Shown: positions 35,910 through 44,772, counted from the first letter of the stretch. The stretch is 64,000 nt of DNA from Streptomyces hokutonensis (GCF_000376565.1 NZ_BARG01000018.1:1-64000); one strand, 5' to 3'. Numbers and translations: made by a program. The notes: a model not told the origin generated them from the letters alone.

Positions 35910-38438
35910 ATGAACAAGGCAGTGAACAACGGGGCTTGGTCCGGCAGTTGGGTCGCGGAGCGGCTCGGCGTCGAACTCCTCGGCGACCCCGAACTGACCG
36001 ACCTCCTGGGCCTGGCTCTCCGCCGCAACCCCAAACGGGCCCATCTCCTCGTCTCGAACGTGCTCGGCAAACACGTCCCCCAGTCCCCGTCGATCGTCTA
36101 CGGCTACGGCGTCACCCTGGGCCACCGCGTACGCGACCTCCTCGGCCCCGAGGAGTCCCGCCGTGCGGTGGTCCTCGGCTACGCGGAAACCGCGACGGGC
36201 CTGGGCCACGCGGTGGCCGACGGCATCGCCGTCGCCCCCTACCTCCACTCCACCCGCCGCCCCGTCCCCGGAGTGGCCACGGCAGGCGGCTTCGAGGAGT
36301 CCCACTCCCACGCGACGTCCCACCTCCTGCTGCCGGAGGATCCGGAGCTGCTGGCCGGTGACGGCCCGCTGGTGCTGGTCGACGACGAGTTCTCGACGGG
36401 CAACACGGTCCTCAACACGATCCGCGACCTGCACGGGCGCTATCCCCGAGACCGGTACGTGGTGGTGGCCCTGGTCGACATGCGGTCGGCGTCGGACGCG
36501 GGCCGCCTGGACGAGTTCGCGGCGGAGATAGGCGCGAGGGTGGACCTGGTGGCAGCGGCCTCAGGCACGGTTCGCCTGCCGGCGGGGGTGCTGGAAAAGG
36601 GGCAGGAGTTGGTGGCGCGATACGAGGCAGGGGGTGCCGGGACAGGTGATTCGTCGAGTGCGGCGCCGTCTGGGCTGGCCGCGCAGTTCCCCGCGCCCCT
36701 AAAGACCCACCTGGGCGCCAACCCCCTAGGGGCGCGGGGAACTGCGCGCCCAGCCCCCACCGGCCCGCAGCCAACACGAGTCGACCTCCGCTGGCCCCTC
36801 AACCTCCCCGACGGCGGAAGACACGGCTTCACCCCCGCCCACCGAATACGCCTGGAAGCAGCTCTCCCCGCCATGGCCGCCCGCCTGGCAGAGGCTCTCC
36901 CAGAAAAAGCGCACCGTGTGCACATCCTGGGCTTCGAAGAGCTGATGTACGCCCCCCTCCGACTCGCCCGCGAACTGGAGCAGATAGTCGACGCCGACGT
37001 CACCTACTCCACGACCACCCGTTCCCCCGTGCTCGCGGTGGACGACCCCGGCTACGCGATCCGCACCCGCCTCACCTTCCCCGCCCACGACACCCCCGCC
37101 GACGGCCCCGGCGACCGCTACGCCTACAACATCGCCGGCGCCGGCTTCGACGCGGTCGTCGCGGTCGTCGACTCGCGCGGGGACACTCCCGAACTGCACG
37201 GCCTGCTGGCCGAGTTGGCCGCACACACCCCGCACGTCGTCCTCGCGGTGATCCCCTCGTACGTCCCCGAAAGGCCCCCCATGCTGCCCGAGCCCCTCCG
37301 CGGCCCCGCCTTCTCCTCGTACGCGCCGGAAGAGGTGGGCTGGCTGCTCCAGGACCTCTCGGACGTGACGCTGGAGGCGCCGACCGAGGAGCGGGAGGAA
37401 GCGATCCAGAGCGGCGGGGCGCACTACGCCGAGTCGCTGCCGGTGGAGTACCAGCCGAGCGAGCAGTACCAGGAGCTGTTCCACACCGCACTGGACGAGG
37501 CGGCAGGACGCCTCGCGCTGGCGGTCGGCGCGGTCACCGAACTGGTCCTCGCCGAGCGCTCACCCCACCCCGTGCTGGTGTCCCTCGCCCGCGCCGGCAC
37601 CCCCGTAGGTGTCCTGATGCGCCGCTGGGCCCAGTACCGCCACGGTCTCGACCTCCCGCACTACGCCGTGTCGATCGTGCGCGGCCGGGGCATCGACGCC
37701 AACGCGCTGCGCTATCTCGCCGCCCATCACGACCCCGCCGACGTCGTGTTCGTCGACGGCTGGACCGGCAAGGGCGCCATCACCCGCGAACTCGCCGACG
37801 CGATCAGGGAGTTCGAGGAGTCCGACGGCATCACCGGCTTCGACCCGGAGATCGCGGTACTGGCCGACCCCGGCTCGTGCGTGAAGACGTACGGCACCCG
37901 CGAGGACTTCCTCATTCCCTCCGCGTGCCTCAACTCGACCGTGTCGGGGCTGATCTCACGCACGGTGCTGCGCTCGGACCTGGTCGGCCCGCACGACTTC
38001 CACGGCGCGAAGTTCTACCGCGAACTCGCCGGCGCGGACGTCTCGGTGGAGTTCCTGGACGCCGTGGCCGCCCGCTTCCCGGACGTCACGGACGCCGTGG
38101 CGACCCTCGCCAAGGAGTTGCTGGCCGCGGACCGCACGCCAACCTGGGAGGGCTGGGCGGCAGTTGAGCGGATCAGCGAGGAGTACGGCATCCACGACGT
38201 GAACCTCGTCAAGCCCGGCGTCGGCGAGACGACCCGGGTGCTGCTGCGCCGGGTGCCCTGGAAGATCCTCGCGCGAGCCGGTGCGGGTGCCGACCTCGAC
38301 CACGTCAGACTGCTCGCCGAGCAGCGGGGCGTACCCGTCGAGGAGGTGGCCGAACTGCCGTACACCTGCGTGGGGTTGATCCACCCCAAGTACACGCGCG
38401 GTGCGACCGGTGCCGACGGCAAGGCGGTGGCGGTCTGA
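35910..38438 (+). CDS. Phosphoribosyltransferase-TRSP-StiP polyprotein of the Ter module
   Basis: This 842-residue protein joins three domains. Residues about 1-235 are a PRTase_2 phosphoribosyltransferase with the PRPP loop LVLVDDEFSTGNT (about 153). Residues about 290-430 form the TRSP domain, with the namesake tetrapeptide in TTRSPVLAVDDPGYA (about 368). Residues about 440-842 match StiP/PRTase_1, with FVDGWTGKGAIT (about 612). Residues about 255-287 are an abnormal Ala/Pro/Gly linker (LAAQFPAPLKTHLGANPLGARG) encoded by two inverted repeat A copies. Overlaps the HAD gene by one base (TGATG). StiP is called a cysteine protease by some annotations, although the motif here looks PRTase-like. 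Whether the repeat fused two genes or entered a linker is unknown. Confidence 0.88.
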   Translation: MNKAVNNGAWSGSWVAERLGVELLGDPELTDLLGLALRRNPKRAHLLVSNVLGKHVPQSPSIVYGYGVTLGHRVRDLLGPEESRRAVVLGYAETATGLGHAVADGIAVAPYLHSTRRPVPGVATAGGFEESHSHATSHLLLPEDPELLAGDGPLVLVDDEFSTGNTVLNTIRDLHGRYPRDRYVVVALVDMRSASDAGRLDEFAAEIGARVDLVAAASGTVRLPAGVLEKGQELVARYEAGGAGTGDSSSAAPSGLAAQFPAPLKTHLGANPLGARGTARPAPTGPQPTRVDLRWPLNLPDGGRHGFTPAHRIRLEAALPAMAARLAEALPEKAHRVHILGFEELMYAPLRLARELEQIVDADVTYSTTTRSPVLAVDDPGYAIRTRLTFPAHDTPADGPGDRYAYNIAGAGFDAVVAVVDSRGDTPELHGLLAELAAHTPHVVLAVIPSYVPERPPMLPEPLRGPAFSSYAPEEVGWLLQDLSDVTLEAPTEEREEAIQSGGAHYAESLPVEYQPSEQYQELFHTALDEAAGRLALAVGAVTELVLAERSPHPVLVSLARAGTPVGVLMRRWAQYRHGLDLPHYAVSIVRGRGIDANALRYLAAHHDPADVVFVDGWTGKGAITRELADAIREFEESDGITGFDPEIAVLADPGSCVKTYGTREDFLIPSACLNSTVSGLISRTVLRSDLVGPHDFHGAKFYRELAGADVSVEFLDAVAARFPDVTDAVATLAKELLAADRTPTWEGWAAVERISEEYGIHDVNLVKPGVGETTRVLLRRVPWKILARAGAGADLDHVRLLAEQRGVPVEEVAELPYTCVGLIHPKYTRGATGADGKAVAV
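36672..36756. repeat. Inverted pair of family A repeats inside a coding sequence
   Basis: Arms 36672-36701 and 36727-36756 are complementary at 29 of 30 positions, with a 25-nt loop. Each arm is a family A copy (core GCGCGGGGAACTGCGCG, inverted in the first). The right copy continues to 36769. This lies wholly inside the phosphoribosyltransferase open frame and is translated in frame. Confidence 0.9.
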
Positions 38439-39253
38439 TGCCGGTACTCGTCGCGAGCGACCTCGACCGTACGCTCATCTACTCCTCGGCCGCCCTCGCC
38501 CTGACCATGCCGGACGCGCGGGCACCCCGGCTGCTCTGCGTCGAGGTGCACGAGAGCAAGCCGCTGTCCTTCATGACGGAGACGGCGGCGGGACTCCTCA
38601 CCGAACTCGGCGGACTCGGCGCCGACACGGCCGTCTTCGTGCCGACCACCACCCGCACCCGCAAGCAGTACCAGCGCATCAGCCTGCCCGGTCCGGAGCC
38701 GAAGTACGCGATCTGCGCCAACGGCGGCCACCTTCTGGTCGACGGCGCGACCGACGAGGACTGGCACGCCGGGGTGCAGGCAAGGCTGGCCGCCGAGTGC
38801 GCGCCGCTGGAGGAGGTCCGCCAGTACCTGGCCGACTCCGCCGACCCGTCCTGGGTACGCAAGCACCGCGTCGCCGAGGACCTCTTCGCCTACCTCGTCG
38901 TAGAGCGCGAACTCCTCCCCGAGGAGTGGGTGAAGGAACTCGCGGTCTGGGCCGAGAACCGCGGCTGGACGATCTCCCTCCAGGGCCGCAAGATCTACGC
39001 CGTCCCGAAGCCCCTCACCAAGAGCGCGGCGATGAGGGAAGTAGCCCACCGCACAGGCGCCACCCTGACCCTCGCAGCCGGCGACTCCCTCCTCGACGCC
39101 GACCTCCTCCTGGCAGCGGACAAGGGCTGGCGCCCAGGCCACGGAGAACTGGCAGACGAGTCCTGGACGGCCCCCAACATCACGGCCCTACCGGAGCGAG
39201 GCGTCCTGGCAGGCGAACGGATCCTCCAGGAGTTCCTCAGGGCAACTCCTTAG
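38438..39253 (+). CDS. HAD-superfamily phosphatase of the Ter module
   Basis: A 271-residue HAD hydrolase. Motif I is VLVASDLDRTLIYSS (nucleophile Asp, about residue 8; DxDRT form). A threonine-rich strand FVPTTTRTRKQYQRI (about 65-80) is motif II, the lysine is near KSAAMREVA (about 190), and TLAAGDSLLDADLLLAAD (about 205-222) is motif IV. This subgroup is fixed in ter clusters next to phosphoribosyltransferases, suggesting dephosphorylation of a nucleotide-like intermediate. Start overlaps the upstream stop (TGATG). The stop codon TAG is itself the first base triplet of a family A repeat. Confidence 0.9.
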   Translation: MPVLVASDLDRTLIYSSAALALTMPDARAPRLLCVEVHESKPLSFMTETAAGLLTELGGLGADTAVFVPTTTRTRKQYQRISLPGPEPKYAICANGGHLLVDGATDEDWHAGVQARLAAECAPLEEVRQYLADSADPSWVRKHRVAEDLFAYLVVERELLPEEWVKELAVWAENRGWTISLQGRKIYAVPKPLTKSAAMREVAHRTGATLTLAAGDSLLDADLLLAADKGWRPGHGELADESWTAPNITALPERGVLAGERILQEFLRATP

Positions 39254-39293
39254 GGGCGCGGGGAACTGCGCGACCAGCCCCCACGCACCCGCA
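39252..39293. repeat. Dispersed repeat family A, copy 6
   Basis: AGGGGCGCGGGGAACTGCGC then GACCAGCCCCCACGCACCCGC. It begins within the HAD stop codon, so the repeat provides the end of that gene, and lies before the convergent zinc-ribbon gene. Confidence 0.85.
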
Positions 39294-39315
39294 CCCGACA
39301 ACGCACCGAACCCGC

Positions 39316-39528
39316 CTAGCCGCAACACCCTCCACCACAGCAACCGCCCCCTCCGCCCGCCGCAGGCGAGGGGGCGGACGACGTCCCACCCACCGCCACA
39401 GCCGACAGCAACTTCACCGTGTCGTCATGCCCCGAGGGGCACGATGCGGGCGCGGAAGACTCCGCCATCGGCCGGCTGACTTCGAACGTCGATCCGCAGG
39501 TACGGCAGCGGTACTCATAGCGAGGCAT
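39316..39528 (-). CDS. FmdB-type zinc-ribbon protein with Cys-rich tail
   Basis: A 70-residue protein. The N-terminus is an FmdB/putative regulatory zinc ribbon: MPRYEYRCRTCGSTFEV, then ASCPSGH as the second knuckle. The last residues, GGGGGCCGGGCCG, add four more Cys in two pairs, suggesting metal binding. Function unknown. It is separate from the ter operon, on the other strand and convergent with it. Confidence 0.85.
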   Translation of the reverse strand: MPRYEYRCRTCGSTFEVSRPMAESSAPASCPSGHDDTVKLLSAVAVGGTSSAPSPAAGGGGGCCGGGCCG

Positions 39529-39778
39529 GGCATCAGGCTAACGCCGCGCTGACATGAAGACGGCACCTTGTTTTTTCATGAAGGTTTCGGCTGTGTCCTG
39601 TTCTGTCGTTTTCTTATATGGAGAACTTGCGAAGACCACTGGTAATTTGAGTTCGCCGCGTGACCTGTGAGGCCGGGGGGAACCGGGATTTGCAGCCGCG
39701 TCCACGGCAACCTTGTAGGACCCTCGTACGTCTGTGCGTCTGCCTGTGCGAGCAATATGGAGTGCGGAGGGAGCCGTC

Positions 39779-42010
39779 GTGACCCACGAGGGGGAGGGGG
39801 AGCAGCCTCAACGGCCGGACGAGACCATGCAGTTGAAGCTCCCCGCCGGGTTCCGGGCGGACGAGACCATGCAGCTGCGGGTGTCCGACCTGGTCATACC
39901 CGAGGCCCCCGAGATACCCGAGGGGGAGACGAAACCGGTACGGCACCGGGGCCGCAAAGCCCCCCGCCCGTCCCTCCGCACCCGTCTCTCCCGTCTCGCC
40001 CAGGCCCTCGGCCCCCGCTTCGCTCCCCTCATCGCCCGCCTCGCCCCGGTCGTGATCTTCCTCACGCCGTACGTCCGCAAGATGCGCCCGCAGTACCCGC
40101 GCCCGGGCCGTACCGACTGGCGCCGCTGGATACCGTCCTGGCGGCAGTGGCTCGGGGGAGCGCTCGCCTCCGTCGGGTTCAGCGGACTGTTCCTGGTCGT
40201 CGCCTACGCGGCCACCGACATCCCCTCGAACCTCAACTCGTACGCGACCCAGCAGGACAACGTGTACTTCTGGTCCGACGGCACGCCCATGGCCCGTACC
40301 GGCTGGGTGCAGCGGCAGGCGATGCCGCTGAAGGACATTCCGACCGATGTCCGCTGGGCGGTGCTCGCCGCGGAGAACGAGAGCTTCTACAGCGATCCCG
40401 GCATTTCGATGAAGGGCATCGCCCGCGCCCTCTACCGCACGGTCGGGGAGGGGGACACCGAGGGCGGCTCGACGATCACCCAGCAATATGTCAAAAACGT
40501 CTATCTGACCCAGAACCAGACGGTGAGCCGCAAATTCACCGAAGCGATGATCTCCCTCAAGCTCGACAACAAGATGAGCAAGGACAAGATCCTCGAGGGC
40601 TATCTCAACACCAGCTGGTTCGGCCGCGGCACCTACGGTCTGCAGCGCGCGTCGCAGGCGTACTACGGCAAGGACGTCAGCCAGCTCAACGCCAGCGAGG
40701 GCGCCTTCCTCGCCTCCCTGCTGAAGGGCGCGGGCCTCTACGACCCGACGATCAGCAAGGCCAACCACGCCCGGGCGGTGGCCCGTTGGTCCTGGATCCT
40801 GGACCGCATGGTGAAGATCGGCAAGCTGTCCCCGGCCGAGCGCGCCAAGTACAAGACGTTCCCCGAGCCGCTCAAGCAGTCGAAGACGTACGACACCGGT
40901 AAGCAGAGCGACTACCTGGTCGAGCTGGCGACGCAGTACGCGAAGAAGACCGGGCACATCTCGGACAAGGACTTCGACCTCGGCGGCTACCAGATCTACA
41001 CGACCTTCGACCGCAACCGCGAGACCGAGCTGACGGACGCCGTCACCAAGGCCCGCAAGGCCGCCCAGAAGGACGACCCCGCCAATGCGAAGGCCGCGCA
41101 CTACGGCGCCTCCTCGGTGGCTTCCGACGGCCGCATCCTCGCGGTCTACGGCGGCCCGGACCACCGTACGCAGGGCTTCAACGAGTCCAACGCGACCACC
41201 GTCCCGGCGGGTTCGGCCTTCGAACCCTTCGTCTACGCGGCCGCGTTGGAGCACGGGGTCACCAAGACCCGGGGCCAACCGCCGACGCCGGTCACCCCTC
41301 AGACGCTGTACGACGGGGACGACGGCGTGCCGGTGACCACGCCGGAGGGACCGTACTGGGACCGCAGCGGCAAGAAGGTGTCCGCGCACAACGACGGCAA
41401 GAAGTCCTACGGGCAGATCAGTCTGCGCCAGGCCCTCGCGCAGTCCGTGAACACCCCGTTCATGCAGCTCGGCATGGACACCGGCCTGTCGACCGTGCGG
41501 GCGACCGCGGAGAAGGCCGGACTGCTCTCCTCCAGTTTCGGGGCGCAGGTGCCCGCGCTGTCCCTGGGCAACGCCACGCCCAGCGCACTGCGGATGGCGA
41601 GCGCGTACGGCACGTTCGACGCCGGGGGCATCCACACCGAGCCGTACTCGGTCCGCCGTATCACCCGCAACGGTGCCGCGGTCGTGCTGGAGCGGCCGAA
41701 GCCGAACCGGGCGATGAGCAGGACCACCGCCGACGAGGTGACGGACGCGCTCACGGACTCCTTCGGCCTCGCGCACCCCACCGCGGCCAGGGCGGCCGGA
41801 GCCGAGGTGGCGGGCAAGACCGGCACCACCCAGGACGACACCGCCGCCTGGTACGTGGGCACCGCCAAGTCCGTGTCGACGGCCGTCGTCGTCTACCGCA
41901 TCGACCTGGGCAAGAGCCTCGAGCCCCTGCCGCTGAAAGGAATCTCCGGCACCCCAGTCACCGACGTCCCCTACGGCATCTGGTCGAGAGCCATGACCTC
42001 GCTCGGCTGA
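39779..42010 (+). CDS. Class A penicillin-binding protein with altered SxxK motif
   Basis: This 743-residue protein has a Pro/Arg-rich cytoplasmic N-terminus (about 110 residues), one membrane span (about 122-142), a GT51 glycosyltransferase domain (motifs VLAAENESFYSDPG and GGSTITQQYVKN) and a transpeptidase domain. SxN (SVN) and KTG (AGKTGTTQDD) are intact, but the first motif reads SAFEPF: serine 479 is followed by Glu482 in place of lysine. The transpeptidase may be inactive or altered. It ends without PASTA domains. GTG 39779 follows GGAGGGAG. Next comes a deacetylase-like gene, 43 nt downstream. Upstream 250 nt is AT-richer and likely holds the promoter. Confidence 0.9.
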   Translation: MTHEGEGEQPQRPDETMQLKLPAGFRADETMQLRVSDLVIPEAPEIPEGETKPVRHRGRKAPRPSLRTRLSRLAQALGPRFAPLIARLAPVVIFLTPYVRKMRPQYPRPGRTDWRRWIPSWRQWLGGALASVGFSGLFLVVAYAATDIPSNLNSYATQQDNVYFWSDGTPMARTGWVQRQAMPLKDIPTDVRWAVLAAENESFYSDPGISMKGIARALYRTVGEGDTEGGSTITQQYVKNVYLTQNQTVSRKFTEAMISLKLDNKMSKDKILEGYLNTSWFGRGTYGLQRASQAYYGKDVSQLNASEGAFLASLLKGAGLYDPTISKANHARAVARWSWILDRMVKIGKLSPAERAKYKTFPEPLKQSKTYDTGKQSDYLVELATQYAKKTGHISDKDFDLGGYQIYTTFDRNRETELTDAVTKARKAAQKDDPANAKAAHYGASSVASDGRILAVYGGPDHRTQGFNESNATTVPAGSAFEPFVYAAALEHGVTKTRGQPPTPVTPQTLYDGDDGVPVTTPEGPYWDRSGKKVSAHNDGKKSYGQISLRQALAQSVNTPFMQLGMDTGLSTVRATAEKAGLLSSSFGAQVPALSLGNATPSALRMASAYGTFDAGGIHTEPYSVRRITRNGAAVVLERPKPNRAMSRTTADEVTDALTDSFGLAHPTAARAAGAEVAGKTGTTQDDTAAWYVGTAKSVSTAVVVYRIDLGKSLEPLPLKGISGTPVTDVPYGIWSRAMTSLG

Positions 42011-42053
42011 CCACCGCAGCGCAACCGCCACCTCCTCGCAGAATGAGCCGCCC

Positions 42054-43331
42054 ATGAAGCCCCCGACGAAGGCACCGTCCGGCCGCCGCCGCAGAGCCCG
42101 TGAACCTCGTCGTACCCCGAAGCCGGGATTTCTCACCCTGGCCGTGTTCCTTGTCGTCGCCTCGCTGGTGACCGGGTATCTGGCGTTGAACCGGGACAGC
42201 ACGGCGCCGACCGCGTCGGCCGGCAAGAACGCCTCGCCGAAGTCGACCAAGGAACCCGTCTGGGACGGCAAGACGAAGGTGCTGGGGGACGGCTCGACCT
42301 CGTACACGGGGCCGCAGAAGGACCAGTTGAAGGCCGTACCGCTCAAGCCCGGTGAGAAACCGCCCCAGTTCGTCGTCTTCTCCTGGGACGGGGCCCTGCA
42401 GGGGGACGACAAACTCTTCTCGCACTACCGGGAGATGGCCAAGGAGTACAACGCCCACATGACCTTCTTCCTCACGGGCATCTATCTGCTGCCCAAGAGC
42501 AAGAGGGACCTGTACCACCCGCCGATGCACCCGGTGGGCTCGGCCGCGATCGACTTCCCGACCGACCAGCACATCCGCGACACCCTGGAGCAACTCCGCC
42601 TCGCCTACGAGCAGGGCAACGAGATCGGCACCCACTTCAACGGCCACTTCTGCGAGGCCAAGGGCGGCGGTGACTGGAGCGTCGCGCAGTGGAAGAGCGA
42701 GATCGACCAGTTCTTCTCCTTCGTCGAGAACTGGAAGACCAACACCGGCTACACCGACATCCCGGCCCTGCCCTTCGACTTCAAGAAGGAGGTCGTCGGG
42801 GGCCGCGCCCCCTGCCTGGAGGGCCAGCCCAACCTCCTGAAGGCGCTGAAGGGTTACGGCTGGAAGTACGACGCCAGCTCCCCGGGCGACTTCCAGATAT
42901 GGCCCACCAAGAAGAACGGCCTCTGGGACTTCCCGCTCGAACTGCTCCCCTACGGGAACAACATCCAGGCCCTGTCGATGGACTTCAACTTCCTCTACAA
43001 CCAGTCCAACGGCGCCACCCAGGGCGACCCCGCGAAGTACGCCGAGTGGGAACAGAAGACCGTCGACTCGTACATGGCCGGCTTCAACCGGGTCTACTAC
43101 GGCAGCCGTGCGCCCCTGTTCATCGGCAACCACTTCGAGAACTGGAACGGCAGCATCTACATGAAGGCCATCGACCAGATCATCCCGAAGATCTGCACCA
43201 AGAAGGGCGTCAAGTGCGTGTCCTTCAAGGAGCTTTCGGACTGGATGGATGTGCAGTCGCCGCAGACTTTGCAGCAGTTGCGCAGTCTGGACCCGGCCCA
43301 GTCGCCGGACTGGTCCACGGTGGTCAAGTGA
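42054..43331 (+). CDS. Polysaccharide-deacetylase-like membrane protein
   Basis: A 425-residue protein with an Arg/Pro-rich cytoplasmic start and one membrane anchor (about residues 24-47, FLTLAVFLVVASLVTGYLAL). The extracellular domain has the NodB-like layout: first motif VVFSWDGALQGDD in place of TFDDG, and the metal His motif GTHFNGHFC as H-x3-H (about 195). The conserved first-motif Asp is present once. It probably acts on a wall or capsule polysaccharide, or has lost activity. It follows the penicillin-binding protein gene, with an amidase-domain gene after it. Confidence 0.82.
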   Translation: MKPPTKAPSGRRRRAREPRRTPKPGFLTLAVFLVVASLVTGYLALNRDSTAPTASAGKNASPKSTKEPVWDGKTKVLGDGSTSYTGPQKDQLKAVPLKPGEKPPQFVVFSWDGALQGDDKLFSHYREMAKEYNAHMTFFLTGIYLLPKSKRDLYHPPMHPVGSAAIDFPTDQHIRDTLEQLRLAYEQGNEIGTHFNGHFCEAKGGGDWSVAQWKSEIDQFFSFVENWKTNTGYTDIPALPFDFKKEVVGGRAPCLEGQPNLLKALKGYGWKYDASSPGDFQIWPTKKNGLWDFPLELLPYGNNIQALSMDFNFLYNQSNGATQGDPAKYAEWEQKTVDSYMAGFNRVYYGSRAPLFIGNHFENWNGSIYMKAIDQIIPKICTKKGVKCVSFKELSDWMDVQSPQTLQQLRSLDPAQSPDWSTVVK

Positions 43332-43440
43332 CCTGTCGCGACTGGTGAACTCACCAACCGCAACCCCCTTCACAGGAGCCACACATGGCGTGCGAAGATG
43401 CCCTCGCCCGGTAGGCGTACCGGCGTAGAGGGGAACCCCA

Positions 43441-44610
43441 TTGAAATCCAGAAAACTGAGCCGTAGCAGGAGCCGTACGGCCATAGTCACGGCGGCGGCA
43501 GCCTCGGTCGTCGCCGGTGTCGCCCTCGTGCCCAACTGGAGCGCGGGCGCGGCCGTAGTGAACGACCCGACCGTGGACGCCTCGACCAAGGCGACCTTCC
43601 AGAAGCTGGCCGACGCGGTCTTCACCGACCGCACCCAGGCCCTTGTCCACGGGGCGACCACGAAGCAGAGCACCACGCGCTTCTCCGGCGACGTCCGTCT
43701 CTCCGGCACCCAGTCGCGCGACGAGAAGGCCGCGCTGACCCAACTGCGCGGCCGCCAGAGCAGCATCGCGAAGCTCGGCGAGACGTACAGCACGGGCAGC
43801 ACCAAGGTCACGCTCGACGCCACCCGGGTCACCGGCCGTACCGCCAAGGCCGACGTCACCGAGACGACCACGCTGACGTACGCGAAGGCCGTCGCCGGGG
43901 CGCCGAAGACCACCGGCTTCCAGGCCCACCACGAGCTGACCTTCAAGGCCGACCAGCAGGGCACCTGGCAGCTGTCGAACATCCAGGACACCGACACCGG
44001 CGGCCTCGCCGTCAACACGGTGGCCAAGCCCGCGGTCAAGGCCTCGCCCGCCCCCGCCGACGACGGCAACACCACGCCGGACGCCCCGCGCGCGGCCACC
44101 ACCCGCAACCCGGTGGCGGTGCCGAAGACGAGCACGGCGTACGACTACAAGGCGATGGCGACCTACGCCGAGAAGTACTGGAACGTGTACAACACGGACT
44201 ACCCCAACTACAACGGCCACGCGGACGGCGGCGACTGCACCAACTTCGTCAGCCAGTCCCTCAAGGCCGGCGGTTGGAAGCACGTCCCGGGCTACACGTA
44301 CGACTACACGAAGTGGTTCGGCAACGCCGACATCCAGTCGGACTCCTTCGTCGGCGTCAACGAGTGGTCCTGGTTCGCCCAGAACTCCAAGCGGACCACC
44401 CCGCTCGCCAACGTCTACCAGGCGGAGGTCGGTGACGTCATCCAGGTCGACTTCGACCGGGACGGCGCCAAGGACCACACGATGATCGTGACGTACAAGG
44501 CCAACGGCATCCCGTACGTCACCTACCACTCGAACAACACCTACCGCAGGTCCCTGTCGAGCCTCATCGCGTCGTACCCGAACGCGTACTACTACGCGTA
44601 CCGCACCTGA
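43441..44610 (+). CDS. Secreted amidase-domain protein (Amidase_6)
   Basis: A 389-residue exported protein. A signal peptide is seen at residues 1-36 (basic MKSRKLSRSRSRT, then a hydrophobic stretch and SAGAA). Residues about 230-385 form the Amidase_6 domain: YNGHADGGDCTNFVSQSLKAGG has the catalytic Cys, and KDHTMIVTYK the His. This fold is related to NlpC/CHAP and cleaves amide bonds in peptidoglycan or peptides. The middle section resembles a Ser/Thr-rich stalk. TTG start at 43441 follows GAGGGG. It may be co-expressed with the two upstream wall genes, 109 nt before. Confidence 0.85.
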   Translation: MKSRKLSRSRSRTAIVTAAAASVVAGVALVPNWSAGAAVVNDPTVDASTKATFQKLADAVFTDRTQALVHGATTKQSTTRFSGDVRLSGTQSRDEKAALTQLRGRQSSIAKLGETYSTGSTKVTLDATRVTGRTAKADVTETTTLTYAKAVAGAPKTTGFQAHHELTFKADQQGTWQLSNIQDTDTGGLAVNTVAKPAVKASPAPADDGNTTPDAPRAATTRNPVAVPKTSTAYDYKAMATYAEKYWNVYNTDYPNYNGHADGGDCTNFVSQSLKAGGWKHVPGYTYDYTKWFGNADIQSDSFVGVNEWSWFAQNSKRTTPLANVYQAEVGDVIQVDFDRDGAKDHTMIVTYKANGIPYVTYHSNNTYRRSLSSLIASYPNAYYYAYRT

Positions 44611-44693
44611 GCCTCGCGGCTCGGCAGCACGTCATCGGCCCCCGTCGCTTCAATGCGCGACCGGGGGCCGATCCGCGTTCACGGCCTCGCCCT

Positions 44694-44742
44694 GGGCGCG
44701 TGGCTCACGGGGAGAGCGTCGCCCTTACAAGGCGCAGGTCGG
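44694..44742 (+). pseudogene. tRNA-Val(TAC) relic, 5' half only
   Basis: About 49 nt match the first two-thirds of the tRNA-Val gene at 47208, with six mismatches: acceptor 5' strand GGGCGCG, D-arm GGCTC...AGAGC, and the anticodon arm TCGCCCTTACAAGGCG. The T-arm and acceptor 3' strand are replaced by unrelated sequence, so no cloverleaf can form. Even the preceding CCT is shared. It may be the residue of a duplication, or of an element that used the tRNA as a site. Confidence 0.75.
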
Positions 44743-44772
44743 CCGCCGTGGGACGTACTCGCGTGACCGGGG

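Noticed and set aside
39614..42412. 932-codon open frame antisense to the penicillin-binding protein
   Set aside because: Same reason: long frames opposite high-GC coding sequence. The sense strand has clear PBP motifs and a strong ribosome site.
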